From Hellea sp. (GTDB lineage Bacteria > Pseudomonadota > Alphaproteobacteria > Caulobacterales > Maricaulaceae), in the NCBI GenBank assembly GCA_014238285.1, contig JABABK010000021.1:1-51715 (forward strand): 51,715 bases of DNA, in the 5' to 3' direction. This document shows positions 35,341-42,618 of the stretch, in pieces. How positions within the stretch are numbered: position 1 is the first letter of the stretch; every line of letters starts with the position of its first letter. A model generated the notes under the pieces. The model searched no databases, had not been told where the DNA came from, and worked only from the letters and a program-made list of their open reading frames with translations. Both the position numbers and the translations under genes were made by a program.

Positions 35341-38303
35341 TGGGCGAATTTCGTAGAGCAGGCCGCGGCCTTATCAATAAAGACAATCCGGTTCACTTCT
35401 CCTTTGATTGCAAAACCTATCAAGGCTATGAAGGCGACACCATTGCCAGTGCGCTGTTGGCTAACGGCGTCCACCTTATGGGGCGTAGTTTTAAATATCA
35501 CCGTCCGCGTGGCCCTGTTGGCTCAGGATTCGAAGAGCCGAATGCCTTAGTCACCGTTACGCGCGGTAAGGGTCGCATGACGTCAAACCTGCGCGCAACG
35601 ACTATGGAAATTTATAGCGGCATGGAGGCATCTAGCCAAAATCGCTGGCCAAGCCTTGGCTTTGATGCAGGGGCTTTTAACAACACGTTTTCGATGTTTT
35701 TTCCCGCAGGGTTTTACAATAAGACTTTCATGTGGCCGAAAAGTTTTTGGGACAAAGTTTATGAGCCATTTATCCGCAATATGGCGGGACTTGGTCCTGC
35801 GCCCACAGAGGTTGATGCCGATGTTTATGGCTCGGTCTATGGTCATTGCGATGTACTCATCGTTGGATCAGGCCCTGCTGGCCTTGCAGCCGCTATTGCT
35901 GCTGCCAAAAAAGACCAAAGCGTCATTCTTGTTGATGAGAACGCTGAACTAGGCGGAAGTTTAAACTCTAGCCCATCGGTAGTGATTGATGGAAAACCGG
36001 CCTCAGAATGGCGTCATAAGACGCTTAAGGCGCTTTCCAAGGCTAGCAATGTCACGCTTATGGCGCGCACAACGGCTGTTGGTTATTATCATGATGATTT
36101 TGTCGGTTTGTCTGAACGGCTGACGGATCACTTACCAATCCTTGAGGGCAATCAAATTCGGGAGAAACTGCACCGTATTCGAGCCGGAAAAGTCATTTTG
36201 GCTCAAGGGGCGATTGAACGTCCACTTGTGTTTGATGGAAATGATAAGCCGGGCGTTATGCTCGCATCAGCTGCGCAGGACTATCTCAATGTTTACGGGG
36301 TTGCTGTTGGCAAAGAAGCCGTTGTCTTCACAAGCCATGATAGTGCCTATACGGCCGCTTTTGAATTAGCTGATGCCAATATTCGTATCGCCGCCATTGT
36401 CGATGCCAGAATTTATATTCCAACCTCACTAATCACTATGGCCAGCGATCGCGGTATTGATGTTCATGTCGGCAAAGTGTTGTCAGGCACGTCAGGCAAA
36501 AAACGAGTATCATCCGCTGAAATTTACGATCCAACATCCGGTGCAAAAGAAACCATCAAATGCGATAGTGTCTTAATGTGCGGCGGCTGGACGCCGAGCC
36601 TCCATCTTTGGTCACACTCTAAGGGGTCAATCAAATGGGACGCGGAAACAGGCGTTTATCTTCCAGATGTCGCCAATGAAAACTGTGTCAGTATTGGCGC
36701 CAGTAATGGTGACTTTGGATTTAAAGCCGCGCTTGACGCGGGTAGTAAAATAGGCGGTGGTCGTAAAACCTATACCGTTGAAGAGCCTATCTTTGGTACT
36801 GGCGAAGTCTTCAGTTCTCTTCCAAGTTACAAGAAATCATCCAAGCAAAAAGCTTTTGTCGATTTTCAAAACGACGTCACCGAAAAAGACATCAAACTGG
36901 CTGTTCGTGAAGGCTTTAGGTCTATCGAGCACGTTAAACGCTATACCACAAACGGCATGGCGACGGATCAAGGCAAAACGTCTAATTTGAACGCCCTTGA
37001 GATTGCCTCCAAAGCTTTGGGCAAAGAAGCACCTCAAGTTGGCCTAACCACATTCCGTCCGCCTTATACCCCGACGACATTTGGCGCGTTCTGCGGCTAT
37101 AAAATGGATGATCTGTTCGAGGTGACGCGAAAGACGCCTATTGATGCTTGGGCCGAACAGCAGAGGGCCGTTTTCGAACCTGTCGGCGTTTGGCGCCGCG
37201 CTTGGTACTTCCCTAAAGCTGGTGAAGATATGCACACAGCCGTTGCCCGTGAATGCAAAGCCACCCGCGATAGTCTCGGAATGTTTGATGCTTCGACCTT
37301 AGGTAAGATTGAAGTGGTTGGCCCAGATGCGGCCAAGTTCATGAATAAAATGTACACCAATCCATGGGGCAGTTTGAAAGTAGGCGCTGCGCGGTATGGT
37401 CTGATGTGCCGTGAAGATGGTTATATTTATGATGACGGGGTCGTTGGCCGTATCGCCGAAGACCGCTTCCATGTCACCACAACAACGGGCGGCGCGCCGC
37501 GTGTTTACCGCCACATGGAGGATTATCTACAAACGGAATTTCCAGAGCTAGATGTCTGGCTAACCTCGACAACCGAGCACTGGGCGGTGATTGCGCTTAA
37601 CGGGCCAAATGCTCGTAAGCTGATCGAGCCTTTTGTTGAAGGCATTGATTTATCACCTGAAGCATTCCCCCATATGAATGTCAGGGAAGGCAAAATTTTC
37701 GGCTTGCCGACCCGGCTTTTCCGCGTGTCTTTCTCTGGTGAACTTGGGTTTGAAGTCAATGTTCCGGCCCAATATGGCAAGGCTGTGTGGGAAGCTTTAT
37801 ACGAAGCGGGACAGCAATATGACATCACGCCTTACGGCACAGAGACCATGCACGTCTTACGGGCCGAAAAAGGCTTCATCATTGTCGGACAAGACACGGA
37901 CGGAACCGTAACGCCGCAAGACGCAGGAATGAGCTGGATCGTTTCAAAAAAGAAAAAAGATTTTGTTGGTAAGCGTTCCTTGGCGCGGCCTGATCTGACG
38001 GCGGATGGCCGCAAGCATTTAATCGGGCTTCTGACCGAAGACTCAAATGTAGTCCTAGAAGAGGGTGCTCACATTGTCGCCGACCCTAACCAACCTATCC
38101 CCATGGATATGTTAGGTCATGTGACGTCTTCCTATTGGAGTGAGTCTCTTGGTACATCAGTCGCCATGGCCCTCGTCAAAGATGGATTTAAACGAATGGA
38201 CGAGACCCTCTATATTCCCATGGGCGGCGGCATTGTTCATAAAGCCAAAGTCGTGAAGCCCGTCTTTTATGACCCTAAAGGGGAGCGCCTCAATGTCGTA
38301 TGA
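35340..38303 (+). CDS. soxA: sarcosine oxidase, alpha subunit
   Basis: The 987-residue protein shows the alpha-subunit plan: an N-terminal ferredoxin-like fold (HFSFDCKTYQGYEGDTIASA, FKYHRPRGP), a NAD-binding Rossmann domain (VLIVGSGPAGLAAAIAAAKK, near residue 178) and a C-terminal GcvT domain (RVSFSGELGFEVNVPAQYG, LRAEKGFIIVGQDTDGTVTP). The last domain binds tetrahydrofolate and collects the methyl group as methylenetetrahydrofolate. The start at 35340 is set by TAATG coupling to soxD. It overlaps soxG by 11 bp. Length is normal for the family. Confidence 0.95.
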   Translation: MGEFRRAGRGLINKDNPVHFSFDCKTYQGYEGDTIASALLANGVHLMGRSFKYHRPRGPVGSGFEEPNALVTVTRGKGRMTSNLRATTMEIYSGMEASSQNRWPSLGFDAGAFNNTFSMFFPAGFYNKTFMWPKSFWDKVYEPFIRNMAGLGPAPTEVDADVYGSVYGHCDVLIVGSGPAGLAAAIAAAKKDQSVILVDENAELGGSLNSSPSVVIDGKPASEWRHKTLKALSKASNVTLMARTTAVGYYHDDFVGLSERLTDHLPILEGNQIREKLHRIRAGKVILAQGAIERPLVFDGNDKPGVMLASAAQDYLNVYGVAVGKEAVVFTSHDSAYTAAFELADANIRIAAIVDARIYIPTSLITMASDRGIDVHVGKVLSGTSGKKRVSSAEIYDPTSGAKETIKCDSVLMCGGWTPSLHLWSHSKGSIKWDAETGVYLPDVANENCVSIGASNGDFGFKAALDAGSKIGGGRKTYTVEEPIFGTGEVFSSLPSYKKSSKQKAFVDFQNDVTEKDIKLAVREGFRSIEHVKRYTTNGMATDQGKTSNLNALEIASKALGKEAPQVGLTTFRPPYTPTTFGAFCGYKMDDLFEVTRKTPIDAWAEQQRAVFEPVGVWRRAWYFPKAGEDMHTAVARECKATRDSLGMFDASTLGKIEVVGPDAAKFMNKMYTNPWGSLKVGAARYGLMCREDGYIYDDGVVGRIAEDRFHVTTTTGGAPRVYRHMEDYLQTEFPELDVWLTSTTEHWAVIALNGPNARKLIEPFVEGIDLSPEAFPHMNVREGKIFGLPTRLFRVSFSGELGFEVNVPAQYGKAVWEALYEAGQQYDITPYGTETMHVLRAEKGFIIVGQDTDGTVTPQDAGMSWIVSKKKKDFVGKRSLARPDLTADGRKHLIGLLTEDSNVVLEEGAHIVADPNQPIPMDMLGHVTSSYWSESLGTSVAMALVKDGFKRMDETLYIPMGGGIVHKAKVVKPVFYDPKGERLNVV

Positions 38304-38862
38304 TATGAAAATTGATTTGGGCGTCGAAATCCCTGAAGTCCTGCAAAGCGGACCTGTTACAGCAGAGCTACTCGGTGAAAAGGTACGCCTGTCATTAAGA
38401 GTGAAATCCGCTGATCGCACAGTTGTCGCCAAAGCACTTGGTTTGACTCTGCCAGCTAAGATCGGGGTAGCCAGCACTAAAGCCGACCTTATGACGGCTT
38501 GTCTCGGGCCGGATGAATGGATCGTCATTGGCGAAACAGACAAACACGCTGGGCTCTATGAAAAGGCACACAAGCTCTCGACCAAATATGTCATGAGTGT
38601 CACTGATGTGTCCTACAGAAATATTGGGGTTGTCCTAACGGGCCAGGCGGCCGCAGAAATGGTCAATGTCGGTTGCCCGCTTGACCTATGCCTCGAAGCG
38701 TTTCCGGTTGGAAAATGTACGCGGACCGTTTATGAAGCTTCGCCAATCCTATTGCACCGCACAGGCGAAGATAGTTTCGTCATGGAATGCTGGCGATCAT
38801 TCGCGCCCTATATGATCGGATTGATGGCGGCCCATGCTCGGGGAGGGTTTCGCTCAAACTAA
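38293..38862 (+). CDS. soxG: sarcosine oxidase, gamma subunit
   Basis: The 189-residue protein is the gamma subunit of sarcosine oxidase, a small GcvT-fold relative without its own catalytic site. Recognisable parts are PDEWIVIG, YVMSVTDVSYRNIGVVLTGQAAAEMVNVGCPLDL and FPVGKCTRTVYEASPILLHR. It starts inside soxA (11-bp overlap) behind GGGGAG, and completes soxBDAG. Its end overlaps the convergent subtilase-like gene by about 4 bp. Confidence 0.92.
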   Translation: MSYDMKIDLGVEIPEVLQSGPVTAELLGEKVRLSLRVKSADRTVVAKALGLTLPAKIGVASTKADLMTACLGPDEWIVIGETDKHAGLYEKAHKLSTKYVMSVTDVSYRNIGVVLTGQAAAEMVNVGCPLDLCLEAFPVGKCTRTVYEASPILLHRTGEDSFVMECWRSFAPYMIGLMAAHARGGFRSN

Positions 38863-40616
38863 TTAGGGCCGAAATATCCACCGCCAAATCCACCGCCTCC
38901 ATTGTTGCAGCTTTCAGCTGAGAAGATGTGTGTCTGGTAGTTTGACCAACCAGATGCGCTTAAATGTCTGACGCGCATCGTAACTGAACTATTGCTAGGA
39001 AACGAAACTGATCGGCTTTTTTGACGAGTTACTCCGACACTTGTCCAACCGCCATTCCCTATTTTATACTGGAAATCATATTGGCGGATCGTGCCTTTGG
39101 TGAATGCTTGAAGGATATGTTGCGCTGAACTGCCAGTGCAATACAAAAATTCTTCAAATAATAACATGGGGGAGGGCAAGGTTTCTATGTCACCTCCGTT
39201 ACCGGCGAACAGAATCCTAGTGCAAACATCAGATGTAATGGTTCCCGTATCGTCAAATGTGAGGATGCATCCTGGCCCAAAGTTGGGAGTGTCACTTAAG
39301 ACGGGATAGGTAATGGGAATTGTAGTCGTACCAATGTTGTTATTTGAGTCGGTAATTTGCAATGTTACCGAAGACGGTTTTTGACTGATATATGATGTTC
39401 CTTTTACAGGTCCAATCACCATAGATATTGCTTTACTTCCATTTTGTTCCTGAAAAGACATTGTAGGACTCACAGACCAGTTACGATTTACGATAACACC
39501 TTCGATCTTGCTGGCATCTTCAATTGTTAGCGTCAGTGGCTGTAGTTGTAAGGTCACACAGCCCCATTTCCAATTAACTACAGGGTCACATCCTGCTATG
39601 GGTACAATTTTTTGTAGATTTGAAATTGAATAAGTTAAACGGGGCTCTAGAGCGACTATAGGTACGCCAGAAAGCGCCCCGTCCAAGTCTACTCTTTGAT
39701 AGTGAATTTGATCGTTTGAATTTAAATATGCACCGAGAGCAGACATTCCGGTCGAGCTGGATAATGCTGACCGTACCTGGGTAAATGTCAGGTTCGGATT
39801 TAGATTGCGCATCTCTGCGATAATTCCAGCGACACGCGGAGCAGCAAATGAAGTGCCGCAGGCTTTCCCTTCAGAATAGCTGTATCCCGGTGCGCAGCCA
39901 AATTCGACATAGAAATTTTCTGGACCGTTTGAGGCCTCTGGTGCATTGGAGGTGCACATCAGTTGAATTGAGACCCGTTGTTCGAACGGTAAGATGTCAC
40001 AAGGACCCGGCCCGGGTTTGAATCCTGAACCAACAGCAATTGTATCTGAACGCGCAGCTAATCCATTCATTCCGAAACCTGATGTTTGTGGGTTAAACCC
40101 ATTTAAGCCATTATTTCCAGTTGAGTTTATAATTGTGACTTTGTGAGTGTTGTTGAATGCCGAATATTGTGCTGACGTAAAAGTACTTGAATTTGCATCA
40201 TGAACTAGAACAAATGACGCAATTCTTTCAGCCATAGCGTTGCTCGCAACCCAATTTATTTTCGCCTGAATATCGGGGCCAGTTAACATGATGACGTCTA
40301 CATTTGTTGTACCTTCTAAAGCGGAGGCAGCTGAAGCCCATGGATGAAATGTTGTTGAAATATTAGGGTTGGCCGTTGCACCGCTTGTTGTTCTAGTTGT
40401 GCATTGACCGCTTGCGCAATATAGATATTTGTGAACTTTGCATCCGCTGGAGCCAGCGGTTGCGCCAGGTACGGTGCAGTTTCCTAGAATATCGGGGCGA
40501 GATTTAAAATCGAAATTTTCAACTACATCTGAAATCGCAACCCGCTGTCTGTTTTGTGCAAAGGCATCGGGAACCAATAATGAATAAACTAATACAAAAA
40601 ATACCAAATACCGCAT
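38859..40616 (-). CDS. secreted subtilase-like protein with degenerate active site
   Basis: The 585-residue protein has a signal peptide (cleavage after AFA, residue 20) and a subtilisin-like core. The serine box GTSFAAPRVAG (254-264, Ser256) and an oxyanion-Asn-like STGNNG (165-170) are clear. I could not find the Asp box (DTG-like) or the His box (HGT-like) in their usual places upstream, so it may not be an active protease. Cysteine pairs (CTVP..C, YCASGQC) suggest disulfides. The second half is beta-rich, possibly Ig-like, ending in a glycine-rich tail (GGGGFGGGYFGPN). It is transcribed alone, toward soxG. A binding or maturation role is possible. Confidence 0.72.
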   Translation of the reverse strand: MRYLVFFVLVYSLLVPDAFAQNRQRVAISDVVENFDFKSRPDILGNCTVPGATAGSSGCKVHKYLYCASGQCTTRTTSGATANPNISTTFHPWASAASALEGTTNVDVIMLTGPDIQAKINWVASNAMAERIASFVLVHDANSSTFTSAQYSAFNNTHKVTIINSTGNNGLNGFNPQTSGFGMNGLAARSDTIAVGSGFKPGPGPCDILPFEQRVSIQLMCTSNAPEASNGPENFYVEFGCAPGYSYSEGKACGTSFAAPRVAGIIAEMRNLNPNLTFTQVRSALSSSTGMSALGAYLNSNDQIHYQRVDLDGALSGVPIVALEPRLTYSISNLQKIVPIAGCDPVVNWKWGCVTLQLQPLTLTIEDASKIEGVIVNRNWSVSPTMSFQEQNGSKAISMVIGPVKGTSYISQKPSSVTLQITDSNNNIGTTTIPITYPVLSDTPNFGPGCILTFDDTGTITSDVCTRILFAGNGGDIETLPSPMLLFEEFLYCTGSSAQHILQAFTKGTIRQYDFQYKIGNGGWTSVGVTRQKSRSVSFPSNSSVTMRVRHLSASGWSNYQTHIFSAESCNNGGGGFGGGYFGPN

Positions 40617-40779
40617 AGGGACGCTCCATGTAATGTGGTGTGATGTAGTTATGTATCAGAAATTGATGCTTATTAACAGTCTTAAGTTTATAAAAGTTCT
40701 ATAAAGTCAAATTTGGTTGGAATAGTATATAAAGAGCCATCATCATTCGATACAAATAAATCGCATAGTGCTAGGGTCC

Positions 40780-41685
40780 TCATCCCATAATAACCCCCGC
40801 CGCGTCCCGCATAACCTGCCCAATCTTTTCGAATTTCTGCGAAAGCGGTGAACTTTGGCGCCAAATCAGACTGACCTGTCTTTTGGCGATAGGATGGTCG
40901 ACCCGGCGGACGATGAGTTCGGGGTCGCGTTTGGCTTCTGAGATAGCATAGAGACTTGGCAATATGCCGACGCCGCTTCCCATTGAGGCCATTTGCCGAA
41001 TGGCATCAAAACTGGTGCCGTGATATTCATCCTGTATGGACGCGCCTGATAAATGAGCCAGGTTCATGACAAAGCTTGTAAATTTATGGCCATACCCAAG
41101 CGTCAGAAGTTCCCGGTCCTTGAGAGCTTCCATATTGATCGGTGATTTATCACCGGCCAGCTCGTCATCTGGCGCAACGCAGATGTAGATATTTTCTTCC
41201 ACGATGGGTAATTGGCGCGTGTCTTTATGATGTTCCGATGTTGATAGGATGGCGTCGCAACTGCCATTGGACAGATAGTCTGTCAGATCGCTAATGCGGG
41301 CTTCGCGGACTGCGAGCCTCAAATCTGGATAGGCTGCATGAAGCTTTCGTGTTGCTCGCGGCAATAGATAGGGGCCAATGGAGGGCAGAACGCCGAGCTT
41401 AACGCGCCCGGCAAGACTACCATCGGATTCCCGGGCCAAGACCTTCATCTCTTCTATATGGGTTAAGACTATACGCGCTCTTATGACGAGCTCTTCGCCT
41501 ATTGGGGTTAAGATAGCGCCGTGGCGCCCACGCTCTATTAACTGCGCGCCAACATGAAACTCCATGTCCTTAACTTGGGTCGATAGGCTCGGCTGGCTGA
41601 CATGGGTGCGTTTGGCCGCCTCGCTGAATGTGCCCGTTTCGGCAATGGCCACTAAATATTCTAATTGTCTCAATGTCGGTTTCAT
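40780..41685 (-). CDS. LysR-family regulator, OxyR-like but without the redox cysteines
   Basis: The 301-residue protein has the LysR HTH (FSEAAKRTHVSQPSLSTQVKDMEFHVGAQLIERG) and a C-terminal domain resembling OxyR: GVLPSIGPYLLPRATRKLH, LLTLGYGHKF and GTSFDAIRQMASMGSGVGILPSLYAI. In E. coli OxyR, Cys199 (GHC) and Cys208 sense peroxide; the matching positions here are Lys201 and Ala210 by eye alignment. It therefore cannot use that disulfide switch. It is divergent from the mini-gene array at 41794, and the 108-bp region between contains an OxyR-type box at 41698. Autoregulation and control of the array are likely; the signal is unknown. Confidence 0.87.
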   Translation of the reverse strand: MKPTLRQLEYLVAIAETGTFSEAAKRTHVSQPSLSTQVKDMEFHVGAQLIERGRHGAILTPIGEELVIRARIVLTHIEEMKVLARESDGSLAGRVKLGVLPSIGPYLLPRATRKLHAAYPDLRLAVREARISDLTDYLSNGSCDAILSTSEHHKDTRQLPIVEENIYICVAPDDELAGDKSPINMEALKDRELLTLGYGHKFTSFVMNLAHLSGASIQDEYHGTSFDAIRQMASMGSGVGILPSLYAISEAKRDPELIVRRVDHPIAKRQVSLIWRQSSPLSQKFEKIGQVMRDAAGVIMG

Positions 41686-41697
41686 GAAATTTGTATA

Positions 41698-41716
41698 CCA
41701 TAGTTTAAAACTATGG
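41698..41716. promoter_or_regulatory. OxyR-type operator between the LysR gene and the mini-gene array
   Basis: CCATAGTTT-A-AAACTATGG is a perfect inverted repeat. Its inner 15 bp, ATAGTTTAAAACTAT (41700-41714), match the OxyR half-site consensus ATAGnTnnnAnCTAT at every defined position. A weaker AT-rich second site follows (ATAGTTA/TAACTAT at 41727-41745). It lies 13 bp from the LysR start codon. Confidence 0.75.
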
Positions 41717-41793
41717 GAAATATATAATAGTTATATTTTAACTATGTAAAAAATTCCGCCATACATCAATCATCAACACAACGGAGAACAAAA

Positions 41794-41931
41794 ATGAAAA
41801 TCGAGAGAACAACAACTGAAATCAATACAGCAGTAGACCAGCCGGTCAGCGCATTATCACGTCGCCGCAGACGTCAGCGCCGGTATTACGGTGTTTCAAC
41901 TGGGACAGCCATAAAGACAACCTGGTTCTAA
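41794..41931 (+). CDS. arginine-rich mini-protein, copy 1 (45 aa)
   Basis: The frame begins MKIERTTTEINTAV, has a core RRRRRQRRY, then GVSTGTAI and the end KTTWF. CGGAG at 41782 lies about 7 bp before the ATG. There is no signal peptide or cysteine. The neighbouring copy has the same layout with synonymous and conservative changes, which supports translation. A hairpin (AGTGGG at 41939/CCCACT at 41957) follows the stop. It lies 78 bp from the OxyR-type box and is the first gene of the array. Possibilities are a peptide modified after translation, a nucleic-acid-binding peptide or a leader-like regulator; none is shown by sequence, and no maturation enzyme lies beside it. Confidence 0.72.
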   Translation: MKIERTTTEINTAVDQPVSALSRRRRRQRRYYGVSTGTAIKTTWF

Positions 41932-41989
41932 ACGAAAGAGTGGGCGCGATATAACTCCCACTGAGATGTATCAATAAACGGAGACAAAC

Positions 41990-42130
41990 ATGACAATCGA
42001 GAGAGCAACAACAACATATTCAAATACAGCCGTAGAAGAGTCTAGCAGCGCGATGTTACGCCGCCGCAGACGTCAGCGCCGATACCACGGCGTTACAACC
42101 GGGGCTACGCTAAAGACAACTTGGTTCTAA
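41990..42130 (+). CDS. arginine-rich mini-protein, copy 2 (46 aa)
   Basis: This paralogue of the frame at 41794 starts MTIERATTTYSNTAVEESSSAM, continues RRRRRQRRYHGV, then TTGATL and KTTWF. The C-terminal part agrees almost fully with copy 1, while the N-terminal 20 residues differ more, and many codon changes are silent (CGT/CGC, ACC/ACT). Such a pattern is expected of protein-level selection on the C-terminal half. ACGGAG precedes the ATG by about 6 bp, as in copy 1. A strong hairpin terminator at 42152 follows the stop. Confidence 0.75.
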   Translation: MTIERATTTYSNTAVEESSSAMLRRRRRQRRYHGVTTGATLKTTWF

Positions 42131-42151
42131 GTAAAAGGACCGAGGCGTGAG

Positions 42152-42184
42152 ATAACTCGCTCGGGGCAGGGCGAGTTATTTTAT
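42152..42184 (+). terminator. terminator after mini-gene copy 2
   Basis: ATAACTCGC (42152-42160), loop TCGGGGCAGG, GCGAGTTAT (42171-42179) form a perfect 9-bp stem followed by TTTAT. It separates copy 2 from copy 3. Confidence 0.8.
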
Positions 42185-42255
42185 ACAAAATATTATAACG
42201 CAACGTTTGAGGCAGTTTTGGAAACACTCAAATATCTCATTCAACCGAGATAAAA

Positions 42256-42395
42256 ATGACAATCGAGAGAGCAAAACAGAATATTCAAACACAACCGTAG
42301 AAGAGACAATCAACACCGTGTTGCGTCGTCGCAGACGTTAGCGCCGGTATCACGGTGCCATAGGTGGGGCTACGCTCTGAACCATTTGGTTCTAG
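42256..42395 (+). pseudogene. decayed third copy of the arginine-rich mini-gene
   Basis: The start MTIERA and the coding trace of the RRRRR run and final TGGTTC-stop are retained, but against copy 2 there is a 1-bp deletion after the sixth codon, giving an early TAG after 14 codons. In the restored frame the Gln codon after the Arg run is TAG and the Lys of the KTTWF end is replaced by a stop (CTCTGA). Three inactivating changes make this a broken copy. Confidence 0.8.
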
Positions 42396-42412
42396 GCGTA
42401 GTGGGCGCCCGG

Positions 42413-42445
42413 TAACCCGCTCTGGGTGGGCAGAGCGGGTTATTT
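42413..42445 (+). terminator. terminator after mini-gene copy 3
   Basis: TAACCCGCTCTG (42413-42424), loop GGTGGG, CAGAGCGGGTTA (42431-42442) give a perfect 12-bp stem followed by TTT. It closes the array, 174 bp before the NACHT gene. Confidence 0.88.
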
Positions 42446-42618
42446 CTGCGTAAGGTAATGCGGAATAGTTTAGTATTGAGGGCCAATGGCTATGCTGGTT
42501 AACGGAATAGCTAAGAATGTGACCCAATTGACTTTGCCGACCTTGTCTCGTCAATAAAACTTGTGTTTTGGATTTAAAAGACCGAACATCAAGAATATGA
42601 ATATACAATTCGGGGATT

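Larger units (their letters stand above)
41794..42445 (+). repeat. three tandem units: mini-gene plus 3' hairpin
   Basis: Three direct units start at about 41794, 41990 and 42256. Each has an ATG frame starting M(K/T)IER, a run encoding RRRRR (later positions in unit 3 are mutated) and a downstream stretch like agtgggcgc..taac..cgc forming a hairpin. Units 1 and 2 share the TGGTTCTAA end and unit 3 has TGGTTCTAG. Unit spacing is 196 and 266 bp. This is a local gene triplication that includes the terminator-like hairpin, with the last copy decayed. Confidence 0.8.

Noticed and set aside
40780-41685. Naming the LysR gene oxyR
   Set aside because: The domain and operator resemble OxyR, but both redox cysteines are absent, so the peroxide-sensor name is not justified.
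41794-42130. Reading the RRRRRQRRY run as a viral Tat-like or nuclear-targeting motif
   Set aside because: The likeness is only a basic run; the bacterial context, the ribosome-binding sites and the conserved KTTWF end point to a bacterial gene family.
41794-42445. Tandem units as a CRISPR array or leader
   Set aside because: Only three units of about 200-266 bp with coding content and hairpins; no short regular repeat-spacer pattern and no cas gene.
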